Made by a program: the position numbers and the translations under genes. DNA of 22,858 nucleotides. It comes from an uncultured Muribaculaceae bacterium. GTDB lineage: Bacteria > Bacteroidota > Bacteroidia > Bacteroidales > Muribaculaceae. Below are positions 1 through 8,046 of the stretch, piece by piece. The stretch's first letter is position 1. Every line of letters starts with the position of its first letter. Location of the stretch: assembly GCA_910576775.1 (NCBI GenBank), contig CAJTJV010000039.1, forward strand, positions 1 through 22,858, written 5' to 3'. The notes under the pieces are model-generated. The model saw only the letters and a list, made by a program, of their open reading frames with translations. It did no database searches and had not been told where the DNA came from.

Positions 1-13
1 TTTCCGGTTATGC

Positions 14-37
14 CCCCGGCATGAATGCCGGGGTTTT
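14..37 (+). terminator. Rho-independent terminator of a gene left of the window
   Basis: A 7-bp GC-only stem (CCCCGGC at 14-20, GCCGGGG at 27-33) with a 6-base loop is followed directly by TTTT at 34-37. This is the classical form of an intrinsic terminator reading rightward. No gene ending here is visible inside the window, so it would serve a gene to the left, or act in both directions. Its right arm and T-run are also the first bases of the repeat described at 30-105. Confidence 0.6.
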
Positions 38-105
38 CACATTATGACGCCTCTCCGAGGCTCTCACTCTACATGCACAAAAATATCCTAAATGAAAGAG
101 CCGTG
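30..105 (-). repeat. Left copy of 76-bp inverted repeat
   Basis: The bases 30-105 match the reverse complement of 22783-22858 with only two mismatches (positions 68 and 69). Similarity stops abruptly at 105 on the inner side. The copy includes the right arm of the terminator at 27-37, a small hairpin (GCCTC, 3-base loop, GAGGC) and, read leftward, a TATTTTTG box (78-85) that fits the Bacteroidota -7 consensus TAnnTTTG. No TTTG lies at the right distance upstream, so the promoter idea is weak. A short minus-strand reading frame (8-202) crosses the repeat but has no recognisable product. Confidence 0.8.
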
Positions 106-178
106 TTATTTTTACGGTCACGGAATTCTCTGTCATTATTTTTTCATCTAACTGAAAGATGATATTGTAATCAAATAA

Positions 179-213
179 GAGGTATTGACGTGAAGGTCTC
201 ACGCCAATACCTC
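179..213 (-). terminator. Terminator of the BspA-like gene pair
   Basis: This is a long hairpin with a 9-bp outer stem (GAGGTATTG at 179-187 pairing with CAATACCTC at 205-213), one mismatch, then a 5-bp inner stem and a 5-base loop. Read on the minus strand it is followed by the T-rich stretch TTATTTGATT. It lies about 25 bases beyond the stop codon of the first LRR gene, the right place to end that transcript. Confidence 0.65.
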
Positions 214-236
214 GAAAGCGCCATGTGAAATTTGTG

Positions 237-2129
237 TCAGATTGCGAATTTTGCTGTGTACTTGCCGACTTTGACGATATAGATGCCGCGGGAAATATCC
301 GGTATATCGTTTGCTGTACCGTTATACACCATGCGTCCGCGCATGTCGTAGATCAATACAGATTCATCGCCTTCGATACCATCGATTTTCAACATTCCGT
401 TCTCGATTGATAACCGAGGTTCGTCAGCATCTTCCGGCAATTCATTGATGCCGCTGTAATCCATTTCCTCAATCGGGAAAATCCCCCAGGGATATGTGGA
501 CTCGTAAGCGGACTTGCATCCCGTCGGTACATATAATTTCCCGGTTTCGTATGTGGACTCTGTGAATATGCCTTTATGTGTAGTCGGAGGTGTGTTTATC
601 CGGCAATATATGGTTGTTAGACTAAAGCAGTTGCAGAAACCGAAGTGTCCGAAATCGCTCACCGACTTTCCAATAGTTAATGTTGTCAGGTAAAAGCAGT
701 TGCTGAATGCACTGTTGTCAATAGTGGTAACCGTGTCAGGAATGATTAAGGATTCTTTTGCCGCGGGACAGAAAATTAAAAAGGTGACATTTTTATCATA
801 TACCACTCCATCTATAGAACTATAGACCGGGTTTGCCTCATCGATATTAACATCGAGCATGCTTTCGCATCCGTAGAAAACATCGTCACCGATAGATATG
901 ACTGAGTTTGGGATGTTGATAGATGTGAGACCGATACAACCGTAGAAGGCCTCATCGCCAATAGAGGTGACGGAGCTTGGGATAATTACAGTATTCAGTT
1001 TAGTGCATTCAGTGAATGCATTTTCTTTTATAGTGCTTACTTTATCAGGTATGGTTACGGTCTCTTTTGCACTGGGGCAACAAATTAAGGTGGATACATT
1101 TTTATCATACAGCACCCCATCGATAGAACTATAATTCGGATTCGACTCATCGACTATTATTTCGAGTAGGCTCACGCATAGGAAGAAAACTTTGTCTCCA
1201 ATAGTGGTTACGGAGTTTGGGATGCTTATTGATGTCAGACCTTGGCATCTGGAGAATGCTTGGCTGCCAATAGTTGTCACCGAATTAGGAATGTTTATCG
1301 ATGTCAGCTTACCGCAATTATAAAAAGTATAGTCTCCGATAGTTGTCACAGAAACAGGGATGTCTACAGAGACCAGTCCGCAATCATGAAAAGCGTGGCT
1401 GCCGATTGTTGTTACAGAGCTTCCTATAGTCAGCGATGCCAGACTATAGCACCATGAAAAAGCATAGTCTCCGATTGTTGTTACAGCGTTCCCGATAATA
1501 AAGGATTTTAAATTAATGCATCTGGAGAATGCTTCATTACCTATAGACGTCACGGATTCCGGAATGCTTATAGACCTCAGACTGCTGCACGACCTGAATG
1601 TCGCGTCACCGATAACGGTTACGTTATCGGGAATGTTCACAGAGGTAAGACCGTTGCAGTCGCAGAAAGCTCCGTCGCCGATAGCGGTAACGGTATTGGG
1701 GAGGTCTATCGATGTCAGTCGGAAGCAATTGAAGAATGCGTTGTTGCCGATAGTAGTTACAGAATTGCCGAGGGTGATTGTACTTAGTTTGTAGCAGTAA
1801 GAGAAAGCGAATTCGCCGATTGTACCTACGGAGTTCGGAACCGTTACGTCTGTTAGTTCGGTACAATAGGAAAAAGCCCCGTCTCCGATGGCGACAACCT
1901 TGTATGCTTTGGAATTATATGTCGCTTCCGAAGGGATTGTCAATTCCGTTAAATTCCGATAATCATCATTATTGTAAATGCTTTGGCGTGTGATTTCAGC
2001 GGTTCCGTCGGTTTCCGAGAGAATGTTGTAATAGAAATCCCCGTCCTTGAAATCGTAGGCGAAGGAAGAGAAGCCGGACAACAATATCAGGCCGGCGATA
2101 AGATGGAGTCTGAGGATAATTGTTTTCAT
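237..2129 (-). CDS. BspA-like LRR_5 surface protein with sorting tail (16 repeats)
   Basis: This 630-residue secreted protein has a signal peptide at residues 1-24. Residues 82-509 contain 16 BspA/TpLRR-type leucine-rich repeats of about 23 residues with the pattern G-AF-C--L-S--IP-SVT-I. Repeats 11 and 14 carry a long insert that includes a SSIDGV-YDKNV block. The last ~60 residues (IYDMRG, then GIYIVKVGKYTAKFAI at the end) look like a Bacteroidota C-terminal sorting domain of the T9SS kind. Family knowledge suggests a surface-exposed binding or adhesion protein; no ligand can be inferred. It starts 8 bases after the stop of the upstream paralogue, so the two are very likely co-transcribed. 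No Shine-Dalgarno sequence is present. The start is supported by the signal peptide, which aligns with that of the neighbour. Confidence 0.85.
   Translation of the reverse strand: MKTIILRLHLIAGLILLSGFSSFAYDFKDGDFYYNILSETDGTAEITRQSIYNNDDYRNLTELTIPSEATYNSKAYKVVAIGDGAFSYCTELTDVTVPNSVGTIGEFAFSYCYKLSTITLGNSVTTIGNNAFFNCFRLTSIDLPNTVTAIGDGAFCDCNGLTSVNIPDNVTVIGDATFRSCSSLRSISIPESVTSIGNEAFSRCINLKSFIIGNAVTTIGDYAFSWCYSLASLTIGSSVTTIGSHAFHDCGLVSVDIPVSVTTIGDYTFYNCGKLTSINIPNSVTTIGSQAFSRCQGLTSISIPNSVTTIGDKVFFLCVSLLEIIVDESNPNYSSIDGVLYDKNVSTLICCPSAKETVTIPDKVSTIKENAFTECTKLNTVIIPSSVTSIGDEAFYGCIGLTSINIPNSVISIGDDVFYGCESMLDVNIDEANPVYSSIDGVVYDKNVTFLIFCPAAKESLIIPDTVTTIDNSAFSNCFYLTTLTIGKSVSDFGHFGFCNCFSLTTIYCRINTPPTTHKGIFTESTYETGKLYVPTGCKSAYESTYPWGIFPIEEMDYSGINELPEDADEPRLSIENGMLKIDGIEGDESVLIYDMRGRMVYNGTANDIPDISRGIYIVKVGKYTAKFAI
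603..1886 (-). repeat. Sixteen tandem LRR-coding units (~69 bp)
   Basis: The DNA coding for residues 82-509 of the first LRR protein consists of degenerate ~69-bp units. Each contains recurring strings such as ATAGTTGTCAC and GAATGCT read on the plus strand. Two units are expanded to about 170 bp by the SSIDGV block. The repeats explain the internal self-similarity and could serve as substrate for slippage or unequal recombination. Confidence 0.8.
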
Positions 2130-2137
2130 GGTGTGTG

Positions 2138-3139
2138 TCAGATTGCGAATTTTGCTGTGAGTTTGCGAACTTTGACGATATAGATGCCTCGGGAAAGGGG
2201 CGGTATAGCTTCTGCCGCACCGTTATATACCATGTAGCCGCGGATGCTGTAGATTACCACAGGTTCACTACCTTCGATACCTTCGATTCTCAACGTACCG
2301 TTCTCTATTGTTATCTGAGGTTCGTCAGCATCTTCCGGTAGTTCACATACGCCGCTGAAATCCATTTCTTCAATATTCGCGAATTTGTACCATGGTTTTG
2401 TAGATTCGTATACCGACTTGCATCCTGAAGGGACATATAATATTCCTTCATTATATGTGGATTCTGAAAAAAGATATTCATTGGCCGTCGTAGGAGTGGT
2501 AGCCAGACAATATATGGATGCCAGCTTGTCGCATTCATGAAAAGCGGCGAAGCCGATAGATTTTAAAGAGTTGCCTATCGTTATAGAGATCAGACTTTCG
2601 CAAGATTGGAAGGCATCATCTCCAATGGATTTTACGGAGTTGCCTAACGTCACGGATATAAGTTTTTTGCAACGTTGAAAGGCTCCGGTTCCAATGGATT
2701 CTACTGAGTTGCCGATAGACACGTCCGTCAGGTTGACGCAATTACTGAAAGCAAATTTTTCGATAGATGTTACAGAGTTGGGTATCTCGACATGGTCCAG
2801 CGGACACTGTCCGAATGCATTCTCTCCTATAGTTGTTATTGAGTTTGGTATAATCACGGAAGATAATTGATAGCAGTTTCTGAAAGCTGATTTGCCGATG
2901 GAGACAACACTGTATGTTTTTGTATTGTATGTTATCTCAGAAGGAATAATTACCTCTTTAAGCTTCATATTGACACCGAAAGAGAAGTCATCGTAGGTCA
3001 CTTCGACGGTCTTGTCATTCATTGACAGTATGTTGTAGTATAGGTCTCCGACCTTGAAATCGTAGGCAAAGGAAGAGAAACCGGACAATAGCATAAGGAG
3101 GCCGGTGATGAAATGGAGTGAGAGGGCAGTTGTTTTCAT
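2138..3139 (-). CDS. BspA-like LRR_5 surface protein with sorting tail (6 repeats)
   Basis: This 333-residue paralogue lies directly upstream of the 16-repeat gene. It has a near-identical signal peptide (both contain LLSGFSSFAYDFK), six ~23-residue BspA-type LRRs at residues 82-211, a shared post-repeat block (LYVPSGCKS-YES), the linker ELPEDADEP and a C-terminal sorting tail ending KLTAKFAI. It is predicted to be secreted and probably surface-anchored or released through T9SS; its ligand is unknown. It is the first gene of the pair, with a possible promoter about 75 bases upstream. The pattern of conserved ends and a divergent middle indicates tandem duplication followed by change in repeat number. 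Confidence 0.85.
   Translation of the reverse strand: MKTTALSLHFITGLLMLLSGFSSFAYDFKVGDLYYNILSMNDKTVEVTYDDFSFGVNMKLKEVIIPSEITYNTKTYSVVSIGKSAFRNCYQLSSVIIPNSITTIGENAFGQCPLDHVEIPNSVTSIEKFAFSNCVNLTDVSIGNSVESIGTGAFQRCKKLISVTLGNSVKSIGDDAFQSCESLISITIGNSLKSIGFAAFHECDKLASIYCLATTPTTANEYLFSESTYNEGILYVPSGCKSVYESTKPWYKFANIEEMDFSGVCELPEDADEPQITIENGTLRIEGIEGSEPVVIYSIRGYMVYNGAAEAIPPLSRGIYIVKVRKLTAKFAI
2507..2896 (-). repeat. Six tandem LRR-coding units
   Basis: Six degenerate ~65-69-bp units encode residues 82-211 of the shorter LRR protein. They are related to the 16 units of the adjacent paralogue but lack the expanded SSIDGV-containing form. Confidence 0.7.
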
Positions 3140-3213
3140 GATATGTGTGACTGATGATTGTATGTTTTGTTCGATTCATCGTGGCATCGGTAAGGCCATA
3201 AATGAATCTGTTG

Positions 3214-3221
3214 CAAATATA
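3214..3221 (-). promoter_or_regulatory. Possible -7 box for the LRR gene pair
   Basis: The minus strand reads TATATTTG here, matching the Bacteroidota -7 consensus TAnnTTTG, about 75 bases before the ATG at 3139. No good TTTG is found 19-21 bases upstream, so only half of the promoter is convincing. Confidence 0.4.
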
Positions 3222-3275
3222 TGAAAAAAGTGTTTGGAAAGGCTAAGTTGAGATATATAAATTCAATCTGTTACG

Positions 3276-3310
3276 AAAAAAATAAACCGGGGCTATCGGC
3301 TCCGGTTTAT
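3276..3310 (-). terminator. Terminator of the hexosaminidase gene
   Basis: A perfect 9-bp stem (ATAAACCGG at 3282-3290 with CCGGTTTAT at 3302-3310) encloses an 11-base loop. On the minus strand it is followed by a run of T (complement of 3276-3282), about 20 bases after the GH20 stop codon. It is a strong intrinsic terminator and separates this gene from the LRR pair. Confidence 0.8.
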
Positions 3311-3330
3311 CCTATGTTATTTTATGGAGA

Positions 3331-5589
3331 CTATCCTATATTCAGGATGGTTACTACCGAGGGGTGGCCGCCGACCCACTGGCGGACTTTCACCTGCTTG
3401 GTGCCGTCGAGGTTCACAGCTTCGCCTGCCTTGATTACGGGCGACTGCTCTGTAGGCGCGGAGCCGTCAAGAGTATAGCGGATTACGGCGTCGGGATAGC
3501 TGCTGTTGACAGTGAATTTGCCGTCGGCAATGGTCTTGATGCCGGCCTGGCGGATATGGTAGTTGTAGCCCTTTGCATCAAGTGCCGGCAGTTGGGCGTT
3601 GATGGCCGCGTTGAAACGGGCGTTGTTATAGGTGCTGTCGGGATTCCATGCGCGTTCGGCCATGCCAGCCATCTTGGGAAGAATCATAGCTTCAAGTGTT
3701 TCCGGACCGGTAATTGTTTCGGCCCATGTCTGGCCTTGTACGCCTACGATTTTAGCGTCCTTCACTGTGCAGAGACGTGCGGGGTAACCTGCCAGAGCGA
3801 TGAATTCGTCGGTGTGGCCGCCCCATGTGAGGCCGCGTTCGTCGGGATGGCGGCTGTATGCCATGTCATTGTAGAAATGCTCTACGTTGCTAAGGATGAT
3901 TGGATAGCCGGCGGATGCGATGTCGTCGGCGACTGTTTTGTTTGCGCCGAGAGTACTCCAGCAGTTGATGCCGAACACGGAGGGTACTACCTCCTTGTTG
4001 AAATCTGCATCATGCTTGTAGGCGCATTCCTGCCATCCGGCGAATTTCAGACCGCGTTCGTCAAGTATCTTGCGTATCTTGTTGGTGAAATAGCCCTGGA
4101 CTTCGTGTTCGTTCTTGAGACCTTCTTTTTCCATAAGCGCCTTCACTGTGGGGCTGCCTTCAAGGGAGCCGTGGGCAACTTCGTCACCGCCGATGTGGAT
4201 TGCAGTCAGAGGTACACCTGCGTCCTTGTGCATGGCGATGAATTCGTCGATAACAGTCTCCATAAATTTGTAGGTGCCGTCAAGTGAAGGATTCATGACA
4301 TTGTCGTGGAAATTCTGCGCAGATTCGAAATCGGTGTTGTCCGACGGGTCGCGCAGGAGCCAGTTGCTGTCTCCGGTACGTTCGGCACGAACTTTCATGG
4401 CCTGGATTGCAGCGCGGGCGTGACCGGGAGATTCTATTTCGGGGAGGACGGCGATGCCGAGTCTGTCGGCATATTTAACCATGTCGATATAGTCTTCGCG
4501 GGTGAAATAACCGTTTGCAGTGCCGTATTTGGTGTCGGGGTTGCCATCTCCGCGGTAGATCTGTGGTAGATATTCGGCGTTTGTACCTTCGGGAATGTAG
4601 CCGCGGCGCGATGCAACTTCGGTGAGCTCGGGGAGTGACTTTATTTCTACGCGCCATGCCTCGTCGTCTGTGGGATGGAAATGGAGCACATTAAGGCCGT
4701 AGATAGCCATTAGATTGAGTACACGACGGAGTTCTGCCGGCTGTTGGTAGTTGCGGGCAATGTCGACGTGGAGGCCGCGGTAGCCAAGTGAAGGCCAGTC
4801 GGTGATTACGGCGTTTGGCATTGTACGGGCCTTGTCGCCGAAGAAATGGGAGAGGCGCATGCCGAGCTGACGCCAGTTTTTTTCCGGGGCCTCGACCGTC
4901 ATCTTGCCGTTGGCAACAGTGATGCGGTATTCATCGGTATGTGATGGATTGTCGAGAACTTTGAATGTGGCCTCTGCCGGGTTGACAGTACTTTCTCCGC
5001 CTTTAAGTTCTATATTTTTGAAAGATGGAACTATGTCGTAAACGCCAATTTCGGCATCCTTTGCGAGCGATTCGTTGAAGGCGTATACTTCCTCGCCATA
5101 AGGCATCAGGTCGATGGTTGCAGTGGCGTAGGAATCATGGTTGTCGCTAAGGGGAGTGTATGTGAAATTGGCTGCTTGTGTGCTGCCGTCGGCAAGGACG
5201 GTGTGCACACCGTCAGCCCCATAGCATATAGACTGGATGGCTCCTTTGGTGAGGATGTTTATTACCAGTGTGTCGCCTGCCGCAGTCTGTGCGAAGCGCG
5301 GACTGCCGATAGCATAGTAGCCCGGGAGAAGTTCTATGATGGTGTCGGACGCGTTTTCGGGAGTCATGCGGCGAGAGAACTGATTGAAACAAAGACGTTT
5401 TACGTTCGACAGGTCTCCGGTGACAGTGAATGTCTGGAGGTATTTCTGTGTGCCGGTGGAGTCGGCCGGGAGATTGTGAGCTTCCCAATGGACATCGACA
5501 GATGCCGCAGTCTTGGTGCCGGAACTTGTGCAGGCCGCAAGACCGGCGACGAGAGCCGGCATGGTGATAAGCATAAGAGCTGTTCTCAT
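3331..5589 (-). CDS. Beta-N-acetylhexosaminidase, GH20, lipoprotein
   Basis: This 752-residue glycoside hydrolase removes terminal beta-linked N-acetylglucosamine or N-acetylgalactosamine from glycans. A lipoprotein signal with lipobox LAAC places the acylated Cys at residue 20, so the enzyme is probably tethered in the periplasm or at the outer membrane. An N-terminal beta domain (about 30-260) precedes the GH20 barrel. Family landmarks are RGLHVD (271-276), LHFHPTDDEAWR (302-312 region) and HIGGDEV, with catalytic Asp469 and Glu470. Residues from about 690 on resemble the CHB_HEX_C beta-sandwich (YTLDGSAPT). All key residues are present and the length is normal for Bacteroidales enzymes, which typically act on mucin or host N-glycans. 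It lies 44 bases after dtd with no own promoter seen, so it is probably transcribed with it. The exact substrate cannot be read from the sequence. Confidence 0.92.
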   Translation of the reverse strand: MRTALMLITMPALVAGLAACTSSGTKTAASVDVHWEAHNLPADSTGTQKYLQTFTVTGDLSNVKRLCFNQFSRRMTPENASDTIIELLPGYYAIGSPRFAQTAAGDTLVINILTKGAIQSICYGADGVHTVLADGSTQAANFTYTPLSDNHDSYATATIDLMPYGEEVYAFNESLAKDAEIGVYDIVPSFKNIELKGGESTVNPAEATFKVLDNPSHTDEYRITVANGKMTVEAPEKNWRQLGMRLSHFFGDKARTMPNAVITDWPSLGYRGLHVDIARNYQQPAELRRVLNLMAIYGLNVLHFHPTDDEAWRVEIKSLPELTEVASRRGYIPEGTNAEYLPQIYRGDGNPDTKYGTANGYFTREDYIDMVKYADRLGIAVLPEIESPGHARAAIQAMKVRAERTGDSNWLLRDPSDNTDFESAQNFHDNVMNPSLDGTYKFMETVIDEFIAMHKDAGVPLTAIHIGGDEVAHGSLEGSPTVKALMEKEGLKNEHEVQGYFTNKIRKILDERGLKFAGWQECAYKHDADFNKEVVPSVFGINCWSTLGANKTVADDIASAGYPIILSNVEHFYNDMAYSRHPDERGLTWGGHTDEFIALAGYPARLCTVKDAKIVGVQGQTWAETITGPETLEAMILPKMAGMAERAWNPDSTYNNARFNAAINAQLPALDAKGYNYHIRQAGIKTIADGKFTVNSSYPDAVIRYTLDGSAPTEQSPVIKAGEAVNLDGTKQVKVRQWVGGHPSVVTILNIG

Positions 5590-5633
5590 GAATGGTCGGT
5601 TTATGGTTTATAATTATATTGGTGTCAAGTTTA

Positions 5634-6095
5634 TTATTCGCGCAGGCGGCTGTCTATGATGATGGTTACGGGGCCGTCATTGACGAGAGCAACCTTCATG
5701 TCTGCACCGAATACCCCGCGCCCCACGGCTTTTCCGGTAATACTTTCAAGTTCTGTGCAATATGCTTCATAAAGCGGCTGAGCCTCGTCGCCTTTGGCGG
5801 CACGGATATAAGAGGGTCTGTTGCCCTTGCGGGTACTTGCGGTGAGTGTGAACTGGCTGACGGCCACAATATCGCCGCCGATATCAGTGACAGAGGCGTC
5901 CATAATGTCGCTGCCCGATCCGGAACGTGCGAAGATTCGCAGTGCGGCGGTCTTGGCTGCAAGCCAGCGGGCATCATCAATGCCATCGCCGGTCTCTACG
6001 CCTACAAGTACGAGCAACCCGGCTCTACCGGCACCGGTGACAATGTCGTCGACGCTTACCGAAGATTCAAGTACACGTTGGATTACAAGTCTCAT
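5634..6095 (-). CDS. dtd: D-aminoacyl-tRNA deacylase
   Basis: This 153-residue cytoplasmic enzyme hydrolyses D-amino acids (and mischarged glycine) from tRNA, a chirality proofreading step of translation. The two active-site signatures are visible: SQFTL at residues 80-84 and the Gly-cisPro motif in NDGPVT at 139-144. The open frame extends upstream to 6266, but I choose the ATG at 6095 because MRLVIQRV is the usual Dtd N-terminus and a near-perfect promoter lies just upstream at 6131-6161, inside the longer frame. The gene is divergent from corA and is followed by the GH20 gene after 44 bases. The coupling with a glycosidase has no obvious functional meaning. Confidence 0.92.
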   Translation of the reverse strand: MRLVIQRVLESSVSVDDIVTGAGRAGLLVLVGVETGDGIDDARWLAAKTAALRIFARSGSGSDIMDASVTDIGGDIVAVSQFTLTASTRKGNRPSYIRAAKGDEAQPLYEAYCTELESITGKAVGRGVFGADMKVALVNDGPVTIIIDSRLRE

Positions 6096-6130
6096 TCTCT
6101 GTTGAAAACCCGGCTTCCTGCAAGGTTCTA

Positions 6131-6161
6131 CAAAGTTAGGCATAATTCCTTGAATGACAAA
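6131..6161 (-). promoter_or_regulatory. Promoter of dtd (Bacteroidota consensus)
   Basis: The minus strand reads TTTG (6158-6161), exactly 19 bases, then TAACTTTG (6131-6138). This matches the Bacteroidota sigma-ABfr consensus TTTG-N19-TAnnTTTG. Transcription would begin near 6125, leaving a leader of about 30 bases before the ATG at 6095, which supports the shorter dtd start. Confidence 0.75.
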
Positions 6162-6215
6162 ACTTGTTGTCGGCAGGCATATAATCAGATATAGTGTTTT
6201 GTTTGTTATATTTAT

Positions 6216-7139
6216 ATGAGGATGTATATCACAAATGGAGAAAAAGGCCCTGTCGTATCCGAACAACCTTCTGATGGATGCTGGATAAACATCGAGAATC
6301 CTGACAGCGACGACATGCGGTACCTGAGGGAAGACTTGAAGGTGCCCGAGGACTTTATTGTCAGTATTGCCGACAATGACGAGCGCCCGCGAATCGAACG
6401 CGACGATAATTGGACACTCACTATTGTACGCATACCCGTTTCCGGGGAAAATTCGTTATATCCTTTTGCGACAATGCCAATAGGAATAATATGCAATCGG
6501 ATGTATGTAATAACTCTGGCTATGCGGCGTACGGAGATGATTGCTGATTTTATCGACCATGCCGGCTATAAGCATATCGCGATTCTTAATCAGCCGGATT
6601 TTATTCTGCGTATTATTTTTTCCTCCACTTACTGGTTTCTGAACTATCTGAAGGAGATCGACAAACAACAGGCAGACGCCGAAAGGCGCCTGCGCAAAAG
6701 TGTCCGTAATAGTGATTTGCTCGACCTTATGCGTCTACAGAAATCACTGGTGTTTTTTAATACGTCGATTCAGGGAAATGAGGTGCTGCTTGCGCACCTT
6801 GAGAATGTCTATGCCGATGATTTCAACCGCGATCTGCGTGAAGACGTTGAAATCGAGCTCCAGCAGGCTGCTAATACCGTAAAAGTTTACAGCGAGATTC
6901 TAAGTTCGACGCTTGACACCTATGCTTCTGTCATATCCAATAATGTCAACGACATAATGAAGCGTATGACTGCCGTCTCCATCGTGCTTATGATACCGAC
7001 GCTTGTAGCGAGTTTTTACGGGATGAATGTTGATGTGCCGATGAGCCGATGGCCATTGGGTTTCTGGGCTATAGTGGCCGGAAGCCTCCTTCTTTCAGCG
7101 ATTATCTATCTGCTTCTGCGGCACTCCCGCTGGCTGTGA
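6216..7139 (+). CDS. corA: CorA-family divalent cation transporter
   Basis: This 307-residue inner-membrane protein of the CorA (2-TM-GxN) family is expected to form a pentameric channel taking up Mg2+ or related divalent ions. Residues 1 to about 240 form the acidic, helical cytoplasmic funnel. The C-terminus has two membrane helices (about 248-267 and 280-299) joined by the signature YGMNVDVPM, with GMN at 269-271, and ends in the basic RHSRWL tail. The signature and overall length are normal for the family. It is the only plus-strand gene in the window, divergent from dtd and convergent with panB (7 bases between stop codons). No clear promoter of the consensus type was found in the 120 bases upstream. 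The transported ion is not certain. Confidence 0.88.
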   Translation: MRMYITNGEKGPVVSEQPSDGCWINIENPDSDDMRYLREDLKVPEDFIVSIADNDERPRIERDDNWTLTIVRIPVSGENSLYPFATMPIGIICNRMYVITLAMRRTEMIADFIDHAGYKHIAILNQPDFILRIIFSSTYWFLNYLKEIDKQQADAERRLRKSVRNSDLLDLMRLQKSLVFFNTSIQGNEVLLAHLENVYADDFNRDLREDVEIELQQAANTVKVYSEILSSTLDTYASVISNNVNDIMKRMTAVSIVLMIPTLVASFYGMNVDVPMSRWPLGFWAIVAGSLLLSAIIYLLLRHSRWL

Positions 7140-7146
7140 AGGTAAA

Positions 7147-7968
7147 TCAGTATTGTTCGTTTTCGTTGGGAAAATCACCGCTTTTTACATCGTCGATGTA
7201 GTGGCCTACGGCATCGTTGATTACAGTGGCGAGGTCGGCGTATCGACGTAGGAATTTAGGCGAGAATCCTTTGTTGATTCCGAGCATGTCGTGCATTACA
7301 AGTACCTGGCCGTCGCAACCGGAACCGGCTCCTATACCGATGGTGGGTATGGCGAGCTGTTCGCTGACTCGCCGGGCGAGGTCGGCGGGAATCTTTTCAA
7401 GTACGACGGCAAAGCAGCCTATTTCCTGAAGCATCAAGGCGTCAGCGATAAGTTTTTCTGCCTCGCGTTCTTCTTTTGCGCGTACGGCGTATGTTCCGAA
7501 TTTGTTTATGGACTGTGGTGTAAGTCCGAGGTGTCCCATTACCGGGATGCCTGCGCTTAGAATGCGTTCTATTGATTCGCGTATCTCACTGCCGCCTTCC
7601 ATCTTTACTGCTTCGGCATGACTCTCTTTCATGATGCGTATTGCAGAAGCGAGAGCCTCCATGGAGTTTCCCTGATATGTACCGAAAGGCATATCGCATA
7701 CCACAAGGGCTCGCTTGGTTCCTTTGATGACACTCTTGGCATGATATATCATCTGGTCGAGAGTAATCGGGAGAGTAGTCATGTTGCCGGCCATTACATT
7801 GGAGGCGGAGTCGCCTACAAGGATGACGTCCATGCCGGCCTGGTCGATGAGCTGTGCCATCGAGTAATCGTAGGCGGTGAGCATTGCGATTTTCTCGCCG
7901 CGTTTTTTCATTTCAATAAGGCGCGCGGTTGTTACTTTGCGCTGGTTGTCTACTGTGTTTGTCGACAT
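7147..7968 (-). CDS. panB: 3-methyl-2-oxobutanoate hydroxymethyltransferase
   Basis: This 273-residue enzyme (ketopantoate hydroxymethyltransferase) transfers a hydroxymethyl group from 5,10-methylene-tetrahydrofolate to 2-oxoisovalerate, the first committed step of pantothenate and coenzyme A synthesis. Seen motifs are LTAYDYSMA, the metal-binding region LVGDSASNVMAG (GDS at 52-54), VVCDMPFGTY (91-98) and KMEGG (122-126), all in the order expected for PanB. The frame is open to 8007, but the ATG at 7968 gives the family-typical N-terminus, and the promoter at 8015-8046 would place the RNA start downstream of 8007's neighbourhood. It is transcribed alone; no panC or panD is adjacent. Confidence 0.93.
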   Translation of the reverse strand: MSTNTVDNQRKVTTARLIEMKKRGEKIAMLTAYDYSMAQLIDQAGMDVILVGDSASNVMAGNMTTLPITLDQMIYHAKSVIKGTKRALVVCDMPFGTYQGNSMEALASAIRIMKESHAEAVKMEGGSEIRESIERILSAGIPVMGHLGLTPQSINKFGTYAVRAKEEREAEKLIADALMLQEIGCFAVVLEKIPADLARRVSEQLAIPTIGIGAGSGCDGQVLVMHDMLGINKGFSPKFLRRYADLATVINDAVGHYIDDVKSGDFPNENEQY

Positions 7969-8014
7969 AATGCAATAAATAATTACAACGGCCGGGCATT
8001 GCGCCAAGCCGCTG

Positions 8015-8046
8015 CAAAATTACTTATTATTTGTAAACCAAACAAA
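8015..8046 (-). promoter_or_regulatory. Promoter of panB
   Basis: The minus strand reads TTTG (8043-8046), 20 bases, then TAATTTTG (8015-8022), a good Bacteroidota promoter. The predicted RNA start near 8010 lies about 40 bases upstream of the ATG at 7968. Confidence 0.7.

Noticed and set aside
603..1886. Regular repeats suspected to be a CRISPR array
   Set aside because: Units are degenerate, in frame and without unique spacers; they encode LRRs. The same reasoning applies to the SAGDI repeats at 21692-22321.
3364..4287. 307-residue plus-strand open frame, antisense to the GH20 gene
   Set aside because: The minus strand encodes a full GH20 enzyme with catalytic motifs; the antisense translation is Cys/Val/Gly-rich with no family features and is a by-product of codon usage.
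5592..6194. 200-residue plus-strand open frame over dtd
   Set aside because: It is antisense to dtd, whose signatures and promoter are clear. The N-terminal hydrophobic stretch is not followed by a recognisable protein.
6096..6266. N-terminal extension of dtd by 57 residues
   Set aside because: Dtd proteins begin at MRLVIQRV, and the promoter lies inside the extension, so its ATG would be upstream of the RNA start.
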